This document shows, piece by piece, positions 43,543-51,495 of a DNA stretch of 64,000 bases. The first letter of the stretch is position 1. Each line of letters begins with the position of its first letter. Origin of the DNA: Bifidobacterium platyrrhinorum (GTDB lineage: Bacteria; Actinomycetota; Actinomycetes; Actinomycetales; Bifidobacteriaceae); the NCBI RefSeq assembly GCF_010667645.1, contig NZ_WHZV01000003.1, positions 169,233-233,232 on the forward strand. Direction: 5' to 3'. The notes beneath the pieces are model-generated. The model was not told where the DNA came from. It did no database searches and saw only the letters and a program-made list of their open reading frames with translations. The position numbers and the translations under genes were made by a program.

Positions 43543-43712
43543 CGGCCATAACGTATTTTGGGGAATTGTCCGCGTGCGGTTCCTCCGGTCCGGCAGGTCG
43601 GAACCGGGGGAACCGTACCCGGGGAAATCATTCGATTACGTTGTCTCCGGTTTCGGACGGAAGGACCGGGGATAACGTACGCGGAAAGATTGTCGGCGTA
43701 CGTTGCTTCCGG
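43543..43712. repeat. Three ~62-bp tandem repeats, each an imperfect palindrome
   Basis: Cores at 43543-43589, 43604-43650 and 43666-43712 begin CCGG, carry AACGTA or ACCGTAC near the left, GGGGAAAT-like sequence at the centre, GTACGTT or ATTACGTT near the right, and end TCCGG. The period is 61-62 bases. They lie between the tRNA-Asp and glucokinase terminators and fill most of this 370-base gene-free stretch. Confidence 0.85.
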
Positions 43713-43743
43713 CTTCGCATAGGGGCGCCGGGGAGCATATGGA

Positions 43744-43792
43744 AAGGCCGGGGTGCCCATGCCGTTTCGTACGGTGTGGGCACCCCGGCCTT
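43744..43792 (-). terminator. Terminator of the glucokinase gene
   Basis: AAGGCCGGGGTGCCCA (43744-43759) pairs perfectly with TGGGCACCCCGGCCTT (43777-43792). On the minus strand TTTCC follows the stem. Confidence 0.75.
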
Positions 43793-43820
43793 GTTTCCCG
43801 GCCTCCCGGTATCGTGCGCG

Positions 43821-44771
43821 TCAGCGCAGGGCGAGGTTCGCGGCGCCGATGAGGCCCGCGTCCTGGCCGGCGGTGGCGGCGACGATCTTCGCATGGCTGC
43901 GGTAGGCGCTGCCTTCGAGGAATCGGGTGTAGTTGTAGCGGGCCGGCTCGAGCAGGATGTCGCCGACGGCCACCACGCCGCCGCCGATCACGAACAGGTC
44001 CGGGTCGAGCACGGCGGAGACGGCGGCCATCGTGCGGCCCAGCCACTCGCCGATCTTGCCGAACGCGTACAGGCCGAGCTCGTCGCCTTCCTGTGCCGCC
44101 TGGGAGACCATCGGGCCCTCCAGCTTGGTGACGTCGCCGCCGCACAGCTCCATCAGGCGCTTCGCGTCCTGCGGACGACGGCGCACGGCCGACTTGGCGA
44201 AGTTTTCCAGCGAGGTGCCGGAGGTGTAGCGTTCGGCGCATCCGCGCAGGCCGCAGCCGCAGTGGTCGCCGTCCGGGACCATCGGCAGGTGGCCGATCTC
44301 GGCGGCCATGCCGAACGAGCCGCGGTAGAGTTCGCCGTTGATGACGATGGCGCCGCCCAAGCCGGTACCGACGGTGAGCGCCACCATGTTGCGGCTGCCC
44401 TGGCCGGCGCCGTGCACGAATTCGCCCCAGCCGGCGCAGTTCGCGTCGTTCTCGACGATGACCGGCACCGCGTTGCCGATGAGCGCGCCGACGTGTTCGG
44501 ACAGGTTGTAGTTGATCCATGCGGGGATGTTCGCCGCGAAGGTCAGGGTCTTGCGGTCGGCGCCCACGTTGCCGGCGGCGGAGATGCCGATGGCCTGGAT
44601 GTCGGTGTGCCCGGAGGCGACGGCCTCATGGTAGATGTCGGCGATATGCTGGTTGATGGCGTCGGCATCCATCGGCGTGGGCACGCGCCAGCGCTGGATG
44701 ATGCTATCGTTTGCGTCGCAGACGGCGGCTGCAATCTTGGTTCCTCCGATGTCAACGGCCAGCGTGGTCAT
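43821..44771 (-). CDS. glk: ROK-family glucokinase
   Basis: Phosphorylates glucose (or a related hexose) with ATP, 316 residues. The N-terminal ATP loop is LAVDIGGTKIAAAVCD. VENDANCAGWGEF holds the catalytic Asp. EIGHLPMVPDGDHCGCGLRGCAERYTSG contains the ROK signature with the CxCGxxGCxE zinc motif. There is no N-terminal helix-turn-helix, so it is a kinase and not a NagC-type repressor. AAAGGAGA lies 6-7 bases before the ATG at 44771. Two LacI-type dyads lie upstream. A 29-base copy of its start region is found at 35411. Confidence 0.9.
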   Translation of the reverse strand: MTTLAVDIGGTKIAAAVCDANDSIIQRWRVPTPMDADAINQHIADIYHEAVASGHTDIQAIGISAAGNVGADRKTLTFAANIPAWINYNLSEHVGALIGNAVPVIVENDANCAGWGEFVHGAGQGSRNMVALTVGTGLGGAIVINGELYRGSFGMAAEIGHLPMVPDGDHCGCGLRGCAERYTSGTSLENFAKSAVRRRPQDAKRLMELCGGDVTKLEGPMVSQAAQEGDELGLYAFGKIGEWLGRTMAAVSAVLDPDLFVIGGGVVAVGDILLEPARYNYTRFLEGSAYRSHAKIVAATAGQDAGLIGAANLALR

Positions 44772-44817
44772 ACCTGTCTCCTTTGATTCGTTTCGTACGC
44801 TGTAGACACTGGAATCA

Positions 44818-44838
44818 TAACGTTTGCAATCGACGTTA
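44818..44838 (-). promoter_or_regulatory. Candidate operator of the glucokinase gene
   Basis: TAACGT (44818-44823) and ACGTTA (44833-44838) form a dyad around TTGCAATCG, 47 bases upstream of the glucokinase ATG. Its CGTTTGCAATCG sequence resembles LacI-family sites. Confidence 0.45.
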
Positions 44839-44959
44839 CGGCGCGGTGGGACGCGGGCCGGTCCGGATGATGTGCGCGCTCCGTCCGCATGTCGGCGTGC
44901 GTCGTCGCGAAAAGACGGCTGGGAGCGCTCACATAAGCCGGATTCGCGCGCCGGAATTC

Positions 44960-44974
44960 CGCAAACGATTGCAG
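44960..44974. promoter_or_regulatory. Candidate LacI-family operator
   Basis: CGCAAACGATTGCAG contains GCAA and TTGC arms around ACGA, a typical LacI/GalR core. It lies between two divergent genes and could serve either. Confidence 0.4.
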
Positions 44975-45142
44975 TGGTGGCCGGGGCGGCGGCGCGTATC
45001 GGGCCGCGGAAGGTTATCCACCGGGTTGCGCACCGGGGGAGCGGCGGGAGACCCGCATGTTGCTCCCCTTGCCGGCCGGCCCGTATCGTGTCATGCAAGG
45101 AGGGCGACGACGCCCTCCCGCGGACGCGAAGGAGCGGGGATC

Positions 45143-45844
45143 ATGACGATGGGCGAGGCCGTGCTGGTCGGCGGACGGGACCGGAGGGAAGGCGGCGATG
45201 ACGACGTGGCGGGCATGCTGCCGTTGGACCGGGTGTCGCGGATGTTCCGCCGCGCGGACCTGGTGACCTATGGCGACGCGCGTCGCGAGTTCTTCATCCA
45301 GGTGGACCTCAACCCGTTCCGCACGCGTACCCCGGCGTTCCACGCGCGTATGGAGGACGTCTTCGAGCAGTGGTTCGCGCTCGACTGCCAACTCGACGTC
45401 GGCGGGCTCACCCCGTTCGCCGTGGCCGCCGCGTACGCGCGCGACGAGCATGGCGTCGACGAGGACGGGTATCGGGACCTGTGCGAGCTGTCCTCCTCGA
45501 ATTTCGCCTCCTGGTTCTGGGTGCGCGGCGCCAGTGCCGCCTGCGGGACGGTCACGGTGGAGGATCTGGCCGGCGGCGGCATGTATGAGGTGGCCGATCG
45601 TCCGCTGGCGTGCCGTCTTGACGGCGCACGTGGCGGAAGCCTCGTCGGTCGGCTTGCGCGGGTGCGTGGCGCGTGGCGCATGCCGTGGCGCCCGTTGTAC
45701 GAGGCGCGCATTCCCGGCGACGAACGGTTCAGGCTGCATATGGCGTCCATGCTGCACGCCTGGGACCCCGGTTTCGTCGACTACGCGCGGATGCTGTACG
45801 GGCGCGACGCCTGCCTCAAGGTCGATTGGGACGCGATGGCGTGA
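45143..45844 (+). CDS. Hypothetical protein (233 residues)
   Basis: I do not recognise a family. The frame is well supported by codon bias and by AAGGAG and GGGGA before ATG 45143. The product has no signal peptide or membrane segment. It contains an aromatic-rich centre (SSSNFASWFWVRGAS) and a charged, arginine-rich C-terminal half ending in DPGFVDYARMLYGRDACLKVDWDAMA. A short acidic segment (DRREGGDDD) follows the start. An in-frame ATG at 45149 is an alternative. It is convergent with the 46054 gene across a strong terminator. Confidence 0.65.
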   Translation: MTMGEAVLVGGRDRREGGDDDVAGMLPLDRVSRMFRRADLVTYGDARREFFIQVDLNPFRTRTPAFHARMEDVFEQWFALDCQLDVGGLTPFAVAAAYARDEHGVDEDGYRDLCELSSSNFASWFWVRGASAACGTVTVEDLAGGGMYEVADRPLACRLDGARGGSLVGRLARVRGAWRMPWRPLYEARIPGDERFRLHMASMLHAWDPGFVDYARMLYGRDACLKVDWDAMA

Positions 45845-45944
45845 CCGGTCCGGCATGCGCTGTCCGTGGGCGCGCCGACAGGCGGCCGTGGCGGGATCCG
45901 AAGGGATCTGAAGGGCGGGCGGCGCATGCCGGCGGGAAACGCAC

Positions 45945-45990
45945 AGGGCCGTACGTCCGCGGTTCGATGCCGCGGACGTACGGCCCTTCG
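45945..45990. terminator. Bidirectional terminator between convergent genes
   Basis: AGGGCCGTACGTCCGCGG (45945-45962) pairs perfectly with CCGCGGACGTACGGCCCT (45970-45987), between the 45143 gene and the minus-strand gene ending at 46054. Confidence 0.75.
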
Positions 45991-46053
45991 GTGTTGTGTG
46001 GTGCGGACGCGTCGTTGCGTCGCGCGCCGGTCGGTGGGTTTCCGGGCGCCCGA

Positions 46054-46476
46054 TCAGTACTTGTTGGCGCCCTCGCCGATGAAGTTCACCTTGAAGCCGC
46101 GCTGGTAGTGGAGAAACATGCTGGCGCCGTAGCGGTCGACCGGACGGTGGGTGAACAGCATGCGGATCGCGAACGCGGTCTGCACGTCCTCCGGCAGCGC
46201 GAGAAACGCCTTGTGGGCGTCCCAGTAGGGTTCGCGCACGATGGCGGCGTCCGGCACATAGGCGTAGCCGTAGCCGTCGTCGTTCACGTAGCCCATGAAC
46301 GGCAGATCCCACGCGTTGTAGCGGGTGAGCTTGGCCTTGTACTCCTCGACCTCGGCGATGGCCGCGTCGCTGATGCCGAACGACTTGGCGACCTTGTTGG
46401 CCTCGGCGGTCTTCTCCTCCGGGGTCTTGTCGAACATGTCGAAGTTGACGGTGATGGTCTTGTCCTGTCCAGCCAT
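46054..46476 (-). CDS. Hypothetical protein (140 residues)
   Basis: No family is recognised. The product is small and cytoplasmic. An N-terminal half is predicted helical and acidic (KTPEEKTAEANKVAKSFGISDAAIAEVEEYKAKL), and the C-terminal half is aromatic-rich (YVNDDGYGYAYVPDAAIVREPYWDAHKAFLALP). The ATG at 46476 has AAGGGAG at 7-8 bases and is preferred to the upstream ATG at 46506, which overlaps one of the AATCRAACAT copies. Those copies and a hairpin lie upstream. Codon use matches the genome, so it is a resident gene rather than a recent arrival. Confidence 0.7.
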   Translation of the reverse strand: MAGQDKTITVNFDMFDKTPEEKTAEANKVAKSFGISDAAIAEVEEYKAKLTRYNAWDLPFMGYVNDDGYGYAYVPDAAIVREPYWDAHKAFLALPEDVQTAFAIRMLFTHRPVDRYGASMFLHYQRGFKVNFIGEGANKY

Positions 46477-46559
46477 TTCGGCTCCCTTCCATCTCGAATC
46501 AAACATTTCTTATGTTCGATTCGAGAGTGAGAATTTGTTGGTTTTCTCGTAAGTATGAT

Positions 46560-46603
46560 TAATCTGCAATGGATGTTCCGGTGAACATCTGTGGTACAGA
46601 TTA
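46560..46603. other. Nested hairpin
   Basis: TAATCTG (46560-46566) pairs with CAGATTA (46597-46603). Inside it GATGTTC (46572-46578) pairs with GAACATC (46583-46589) around a CGGT loop. It is a possible structured RNA or double operator. Confidence 0.35.
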
Positions 46604-46613
46604 GCACGATGTG

Positions 46614-46627
46614 AGCGCTAAAGCGCT
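46614..46627. promoter_or_regulatory. Candidate dyad operator
   Basis: AGCGCT, AA, AGCGCT: two self-complementary hexamers separated by two bases, in the upstream region of the 46054 gene. It resembles LacI-family half-sites. Confidence 0.3.
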
Positions 46628-46880
46628 GGAAATATGCGATTTTTTGACTTGTTCACACGGGCGTTACCGAAATGGGAGGTATTGTTCGGCTTCTTGGTTT
46701 CATGTTCACAAAACCATGAAATCAAACATTGCTGATGGTGGATTCGGTGGTAAATCGAACATTATTGTGCGTTTGTTGGGGTGGATACGGCGTGTCGTTT
46801 TCCGCGTTCCGGCGCACGTCCCATGCCTGTGCCCGACGGGGGATGAATGGTGCCTGAGCCGCAGCGGCGAGAACATGCCG

Positions 46881-46913
46881 CCCGTGCCCGTGCCCGTGCC
46901 CGTGCCCGTGCCT
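46881..46913. repeat. CCCGTG hexanucleotide run
   Basis: Five exact CCCGTG units are followed by a partial sixth. The location is intergenic, between a hypothetical gene and tRNA-Ile. Confidence 0.85.
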
Positions 46914-47042
46914 GACGGGGAGATGAAGCGGGGAGTGGGAGTGCGCCGGGCGTGTGGAACGCCCATGCCCTGCACCGAGCCCGCGCCCGGCCTGCGACGG
47001 GAGGACGGGCGACATGCGTCCGGCGTCGGTCCGCGGGGCCGG

Positions 47043-47048
47043 TAGAAT
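47043..47048 (+). promoter_or_regulatory. -10 box of the tRNA-Ile gene
   Basis: TAGAAT ends 11 bases before the mature 5' end at 47060, so the 5' leader would be only about 4-5 bases. Confidence 0.5.
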
Positions 47049-47059
47049 CATGTGGGTCC

Positions 47060-47133
47060 GCCCCCGTAGCTCAGTCGGTTAGAGCAGCACCCTTATAAGG
47101 TGTTTGTCCTGGGTTCAAGTCCCAGCGGGGGCA
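47060..47133 (+). tRNA. tRNA-Ile with anticodon TAT (UAU)
   Basis: The fold is complete: acceptor GCCCCCG/CGGGGGC, D-arm GCTC/GAGC, anticodon stem GCACC/GGTGT with 7-base loop CTTATAA, variable loop TTGTC, T-arm CTGGG/CCCAG with TTCAAGT, discriminator A. The anticodon is positions 3-5 of the loop, TAT, which reads AUA directly. CCA is not encoded. Most bacteria read AUA with a CAU anticodon modified to lysidine, so this anticodon is uncommon. Confidence 0.88.
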
Positions 47134-47180
47134 CTTCGTGCCACCGGTTCCCGGCTCGTTGTCGTTCGCCTTCGCCCGAC

Positions 47181-47199
47181 AACGCCTCCGGCGTTTTCC
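47181..47199 (+). terminator. Possible terminator after tRNA-Ile
   Basis: AACGCC and GGCGTT form a short stem with loop TCC, followed by TTCCCC. A longer GTTGTCG/CGACAAC hairpin lies directly upstream (about 47158-47183). Confidence 0.45.
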
Positions 47200-47302
47200 C
47201 CATGACGTTGTCGTCGGCGGGGTCTACCATTCCATAGGTTCCGGTTCACGCCCGCCAACGGGGCGAGGCGACCCGGGTCACCTGGATTCCTTAGGAGACA
47301 CC

Positions 47303-47515
47303 ATGAAGCAGGGTATTCATCCCGATTACCATGCCGTCGAGGTTCTGTGCTCGTGCGGCAACACCTTCGTCACCCGTTCCACCTACAAGGGCGACCACAT
47401 GACGGTCGACGTGTGCTCGAAGTGCCACCCCTTCTACACCGGCAAGCAGAAGATTCTCGACACCGGCGGCCGCGTGGCCCGCTTCGAGAAGCGCTACGGC
47501 AAGAGGGCGAAGTAG
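47303..47515 (+). CDS. rpmE: 50S ribosomal protein L31
   Basis: A 70-residue large-subunit ribosomal protein, starting [22 protein letters not shown]. Zinc-type ligands are present: Cys16-x-Cys18 and Cys38-x-x-Cys41, so this is the C+ form that can serve as a zinc store, as opposed to the zinc-free paralogue made under zinc limitation. TTAGGAGAC lies 5-6 bases before ATG 47303. It is followed by prfA after 227 bases, the common actinobacterial order rpmE-prfA-prmC. Confidence 0.96.
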   Translation: MKQGIHPDYHAVEVLCSCGNTFVTRSTYKGDHMTVDVCSKCHPFYTGKQKILDTGGRVARFEKRYGKRAK

Positions 47516-47742
47516 CATACTTGACGCCAGTCCCGCGGTCGGGGCCGGTGCGTTCCGACGCACCCATCCGGCCGGTTGCGGGGCTGGCGTTTTTGTATGC
47601 CCGCGGACCCGCATCCCGTGACCCGATCCGCGCGCGTGCGCGCGACGCGATCCGCCACACATCCCATCCTTACGTTCCCCAATCGTTCACCCACATCCGC
47701 GTCGGGGACACCGCCCGGCGCACGTTCAAGGAAGACGCGCCC

Positions 47743-48831
47743 ATGGCAGACGAACAGTTCCCCGCGGCGGCGACCGCGCTGGAGGAGTACCGGTCCATCG
47801 AACGGCAGATGGCCAGCCCCGAGGTCGTGACCGACCCCGACAAGATGCGCAAGCTGGGACGCCGCCACGCCGAGCTCGGCGCCATCGTCTCCGCGTACAA
47901 GGCCTGGCTCGGCGTGCGCGACGACCTCGAGGCCGCGCGCGAGATGGCCGGCGAGGACCCCGATTTCGCCGACGAGGCCAAGCGGCTCGAGGCCGAGCTG
48001 CCGGGCGTCGAGGAGAAGCTCAGGACCGCGCTCATCCCGCGCGACCCGGACGACGCCCGCGACGTGATCATGGAGATCAAGGCCGGCACCGGCGGCGAGG
48101 AGGCCGCGCTGTTCGCCGGCGACCTGCTGCGCATGTACACCCGCTACGCCGAGAAGCGCGGCTGGACCGTCTCCGTGCAGTCGGAGAACGGCACCGAGCT
48201 CGGCGGCGTCAAGGACGTGCAGATCGCCATCCGCGCCAAGGGCACCCCCGCGCCGGAGGACGGCGTGTGGGCCTCGCTCAAGTACGAGGGCGGCGTGCAC
48301 CGTGTGCAGCGCATCCCCGTCACCGAATCGCAGGGCCGCATCCAGACCTCCGCCGCCGGCGTGATCGTCTTCCCCGAAGCCGACGAGGACGACGACGAGA
48401 TCGAGATCGATCCGAAGGACCTCAAGATCGACATCTTCATGAGCTCCGGCCCCGGCGGCCAGTCCGTGAACACCACGTACTCCGCGGTGCGCATGACCCA
48501 CCTGCCCACCGGCATCACCGTGAACATGCAGGACGAGAAGTCGCAGATCCAGAACCGCGCCGCCGCCCTGCGCGTGCTCAAGAGCCGACTGCTCGCCATG
48601 AAGCACGAGCAGGAGGCCGCCGAGGCCGCCGACATGCGCCACTCGCAGGTGCGTTCCCTCGACCGTTCCGAGCGCATCCGCACCTACAACTTCCCGGAGA
48701 ACCGCATCGTCGACCACCGCACCAACTACAAGGCGTACAACCTCGACCAGGTGCTCGACGGCGACCTGCAGGCCGTCATCGACTCCGACATCCAGGCCGA
48801 CGAAGCCGAACGCCTCGCCAACCAGCAGTGA
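47743..48831 (+). CDS. prfA: Peptide chain release factor 1
   Basis: Recognises UAA/UAG and triggers peptide release, 362 residues. The catalytic GGQ is in [25 protein letters not shown]. Most RF1 proteins read SGAGGQHVN, so Pro and Ser replace the usual Ala and His around GGQ; the GGQ itself, methylated by PrmC, is intact. [24 protein letters not shown] is the domain 2 signature. AAGGAAG lies about 10 bases before ATG 47743. It is upstream of prmC, its modifying enzyme. Confidence 0.95.
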   Translation: MADEQFPAAATALEEYRSIERQMASPEVVTDPDKMRKLGRRHAELGAIVSAYKAWLGVRDDLEAAREMAGEDPDFADEAKRLEAELPGVEEKLRTALIPRDPDDARDVIMEIKAGTGGEEAALFAGDLLRMYTRYAEKRGWTVSVQSENGTELGGVKDVQIAIRAKGTPAPEDGVWASLKYEGGVHRVQRIPVTESQGRIQTSAAGVIVFPEADEDDDEIEIDPKDLKIDIFMSSGPGGQSVNTTYSAVRMTHLPTGITVNMQDEKSQIQNRAAALRVLKSRLLAMKHEQEAAEAADMRHSQVRSLDRSERIRTYNFPENRIVDHRTNYKAYNLDQVLDGDLQAVIDSDIQADEAERLANQQ

Positions 48832-48848
48832 CGATGATGCCACGGCCG

Positions 48849-48933
48849 GTGGGGGTCGACCCATCCGATGCATGACACGCTCCAGGCCGCTCGGCCAAGC
48901 CCACGGTCCCGCATCGGATGGGCCGACCCCCAC
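48849..48933. repeat. Long inverted repeat between prfA and prmC
   Basis: A 23-base arm beginning GTGGGGGTCGACCCATCCGA (48849-48871) pairs with one mismatch to 48911-48933. The 39-base interior contains GGCCGCTCGGCC, itself self-complementary. It may be a terminator-like structure for prfA. Confidence 0.75.
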
Positions 48934-48995
48934 CTCGTTCGTGCAACGCCGTCACGTATCGCGTGCGAGTCGTTGCGATAGTGAATGGAGTGGGA

Positions 48996-49874
48996 ATGAA
49001 CGTGAACGATACGATCCGCGAGACCGCCGCGCGTCTGCGGGAGGCGGGCGTCGACACGCCCGGCCATGACGCGAAGCTGCTGCTCGCCGAGGTGGCCGGT
49101 GTGGAGCTGCGCGACGTGGACAAGGCGATGCTCATGGGGGAGGCGCTCGACTTCGACGAGGGGCGCCTCGAGGAGATGGCCGCCCGCCGCGCCCGCCGCG
49201 AGCCGCTGCAGCACATCACGGGCCATGCGCCGTTCCGCTACCTCGACCTCAAGGTCGGGCCGGGCGTGTTCATTCCAAGACCGGAGACCGAGACCGTCGT
49301 GCAGGCCGGACTCGACTGGATCACCCGCAACGGCCTGTACCATCCGCGGGTGGTGGACCTGTGCGCCGGCTCCGGCGCGATCGGGCTGTCGGTGGTCACG
49401 GAGGTCCCCGGCGCCGAGGTATGGGCCGTCGAGAAATCGCCGGAGGCGCATGCGTGGACGGAACGCAACCGCGACATGGTCGCACGCGCCAACCCCGTCG
49501 CCGGCTACAACTACCACCTCGAACTCGGCGACGCCACCAGCCCGATGACCCTGCCCCAGCTCGACGGCACCGTCGACATCGTCATCACCAACCCGCCCTA
49601 CGTGCCGCTCGCCCAGGTGCCCGAACAGCCCGAGGCGCGCGACCACGACCCCGACATGGCGTTGTACGGCGGATCGGCGGACGGCGTGTTCATCCCGGAG
49701 CGCATCGCCGACCGCGCGGCGCGGCTGCTGCGCTCCGGCGGCGCGCTCGTCATGGAGCATGACGTCACGCAGGGCGAGCGGCTCGTCGCCTACGCGCGGG
49801 CCAACGGCTTCGCCGAGGCCCGCACCGAGAACGACTGGACCGGGCGGCCCAGGTTCCTGTTCGCCGTGAAATAG
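48996..49874 (+). CDS. prmC: Release factor glutamine methyltransferase
   Basis: Methylates the glutamine of the GGQ motif in release factors using S-adenosylmethionine, 292 residues. The N-terminal helical domain (ETAARLREAGVDTPGHDAKLLLAE) precedes the methyltransferase fold: PRPETETVV, VVDLCAGSGAIGLSV (motif I) and VDIVITNPPYVP with the diagnostic NPPY. ATG 48996 is used. GTG 48990, two codons earlier, stands 7 bases after a GATAGT box (48977-48982) and may be the real leaderless start. It sits downstream of prfA, its substrate's gene. Confidence 0.92.
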   Translation: MNVNDTIRETAARLREAGVDTPGHDAKLLLAEVAGVELRDVDKAMLMGEALDFDEGRLEEMAARRARREPLQHITGHAPFRYLDLKVGPGVFIPRPETETVVQAGLDWITRNGLYHPRVVDLCAGSGAIGLSVVTEVPGAEVWAVEKSPEAHAWTERNRDMVARANPVAGYNYHLELGDATSPMTLPQLDGTVDIVITNPPYVPLAQVPEQPEARDHDPDMALYGGSADGVFIPERIADRAARLLRSGGALVMEHDVTQGERLVAYARANGFAEARTENDWTGRPRFLFAVK

Positions 49875-49906
49875 CCGCGGGACGCCGGGCGCGGCGTGCG
49901 CCACGG

Positions 49907-50602
49907 CTACTCGGCGTACTTCTGGTACACGCTGGCGTCCCTGTCGGTGATGGTCTTGATGACGCGCGCCGGGTTGCCCACGGCCACCGAATTCGCCGGG
50001 ATGTCCTTCGTGACGACCGCGCCGGCGCCGATCACGCAGCCGTCGCCGATGGTCACGCCGCCCAGCACGGTCACGTTGCCGCCGAACCAGCAGTTCGAGC
50101 CGATCACGATCGGCTCGCCGTACTCGTAGTCGTAGCTGGTGCCGTCCTCACGCATGCGCACATTGCGGTCCTGCCACCTGAGCGGGTGCATCGGCGGCAG
50201 CAGCGAGACGTTCGGGCCGAACAGCACGTCGTCGCCGATCGTGACCGGCGCGCAGTCGAGTACGGTGAAGTTGAAGTTCGCGAACACGCGGTCGCCGATT
50301 GTCGTGTGGCGGCCGTAATCGAAGAAGACCGGTCCCATCACGTCGAGGTTCTCGCCGTGGCCCGGCAGCAGCTCGTCGAGGATCGCGGCGCGCTCGGCGT
50401 CGTCGTGGCGGGAGGTGGCGTTGAATCGCGTGCACAGGTCGCCGGCCCTGCGGCGCAGCTCGTCGAGCTCGGGATCGGAGGCGTCGTACAGCTTGCCGTC
50501 GAGCATCTCCTCGCGTTCGCTGCGGCGCGGCGTGCGCAGTTCGACGGGAGGGACGGCGAAAATGTCGTCGTGGTCGTCTGCGGGATTGGTTGCGGTGGTC
50601 AT
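49907..50602 (-). CDS. Hexapeptide-repeat acetyltransferase (maltose/galactoside O-acetyltransferase type)
   Basis: A 231-residue LacA/Maa-like acyltransferase using acetyl-CoA. EREEMLDGKLYDASDPELDELRRRAGDL is the Maa N-terminal domain. The left-handed beta-helix follows with repeated hexapeptides (VTIGDDVLFGPNVSLLPP, GSNCWFGGNVTVLGGVTIGDGCVIGAGAVVTKDIP) and GNPARVIK. The catalytic His is in MHPL. A 25-residue acidic N-terminal extension precedes the domain. AAAGGAGC lies 4-5 bases before the ATG at 50602. The acceptor sugar is unknown. It is divergent from the Sua5/YciO-family gene. Confidence 0.87.
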   Translation of the reverse strand: MTTATNPADDHDDIFAVPPVELRTPRRSEREEMLDGKLYDASDPELDELRRRAGDLCTRFNATSRHDDAERAAILDELLPGHGENLDVMGPVFFDYGRHTTIGDRVFANFNFTVLDCAPVTIGDDVLFGPNVSLLPPMHPLRWQDRNVRMREDGTSYDYEYGEPIVIGSNCWFGGNVTVLGGVTIGDGCVIGAGAVVTKDIPANSVAVGNPARVIKTITDRDASVYQKYAE

Positions 50603-50847
50603 GCGATGCTCCTTTGCGGGTACGGGTGCGGGTGCGGGGTGGCGCGGCTTCCCGCGCAGGGCCGCGGACCGTGCGGCGCGGCGTGCGGAAGCGGTGCCGT
50701 GAACGCTATCAGCATAAGTGTACGACCGTACGCAAAACGGTGATGCGAACGTTTGCGGAGTGTCGTCGCGCGAATACGCGCGGCCCGGTCGTCGGGGTGC
50801 GATGGTGCAATGATGGATTGTGGAAAACAGGCTTCAGGAGGCGTGTG

Positions 50848-51495
50848 ATGAGTGAGATTCGCGCAATCGACGACGAGGCGTTGGCCCGGGCGGCCACGGT
50901 GGTCCGGGACGGCGGACTGGTGGTCATCCCCACCGACACCGTCTACGGCATCGCCTGCGACCCGAGGAACCCGCGCGCCATCGACCGCATCTACGAGCTC
51001 AAGCACCGGCCGCGCTTCAAGGCGCTGCAGGTGCTCCTCGCCGACGTCGACCAGCTCGATGGTCTCGGGCTCGACCTGCCCGCACCGCTCAACCGCCTCG
51101 CCGCGCGGTTCCTGCCCGGCGCGTTCTCGCCGATCGCCGTGGCCCGCGAGGACTGCACGCTGAAGACCATCGCCCGCGACGGCACCCAGGGCGTGCGCGT
51201 GCCCAACTCGACGCTGTGCCTGCGCATCCTCGCCGCCACCGGCCCGCTCGCCGCGTCCAGCGCGAACCTGTCCGGCGGCGAAAGCGCGCAGAGCGTGCAC
51301 GAGGCCGTCGAGGCGTTCGGCGACCGGGTGGAACTGTACCTTGACGGCGGCAGCACCCCGGGGCACGTCTCCAGCACCGTCGTGGCCGCCGATCCGCACG
51401 AGCGCGACGGCATTGTCATCCTGCGCGAGGGCGTGATCGGCCAGTCGGCGATCCGCCACGCGCTGCACGTCAACGGGGGAGGGCTCGGCGCATGA
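50848..51495 (+). CDS. Sua5/YciO/YrdC family protein (threonylcarbamoyl-AMP synthase-like)
   Basis: Predicted to make threonylcarbamoyl-AMP for the t6A modification of ANN-reading tRNAs, 215 residues. GGLVVIPTDTVYGIACDP and IYELKHRPRFKALQVLLAD carry the family's substrate-binding core; the usual KxRPxxxPL segment reads KHRPRFKALQ. GVRVPNSTLCLRIL and GPLAASSANLSGG complete it. AGGAGG lies 6-7 bases before ATG 50848. The gene overlaps the next by 4 bases (ATGA), as in many actinobacteria where it precedes the WecA-like gene. The short form lacks the Sua5 C-terminal domain. Confidence 0.85.
   Translation: MSEIRAIDDEALARAATVVRDGGLVVIPTDTVYGIACDPRNPRAIDRIYELKHRPRFKALQVLLADVDQLDGLGLDLPAPLNRLAARFLPGAFSPIAVAREDCTLKTIARDGTQGVRVPNSTLCLRILAATGPLAASSANLSGGESAQSVHEAVEAFGDRVELYLDGGSTPGHVSSTVVAADPHERDGIVILREGVIGQSAIRHALHVNGGGLGA

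Larger units (their letters stand above)
44772..45142. other. Divergent spacer between glucokinase and the 45143 gene
   Basis: 371 bases. It contains a dyad at 44818-44838 and a second LacI-type dyad at 44960-44974. No ORF is credible in it. Confidence 0.6.
46497..46763. promoter_or_regulatory. Four copies of AATCRAACAT
   Basis: Copies lie at 46497-46506, inverted at 46512-46521, and direct at 46721-46730 and 46754-46763. The first two form a dyad 21 bases upstream of the hypothetical protein's start. They may be binding sites for an unidentified regulator. Confidence 0.45.
46477..47042. other. Lower-GC upstream region of the 46054 gene, with motif repeats
   Basis: About 570 bases without a gene. 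It contains four AATCRAACAT words, a nested hairpin at 46560-46603, the dyad AGCGCT-AA-AGCGCT at 46614-46627 and a CCCGTG hexamer run at 46881-46913. The tRNA-Ile promoter follows. Confidence 0.6.

Noticed and set aside
48872-48910. A degenerate class II tRNA on the minus strand
   Set aside because: Only a D-arm-like piece is present; no anticodon or T-arm can be paired.
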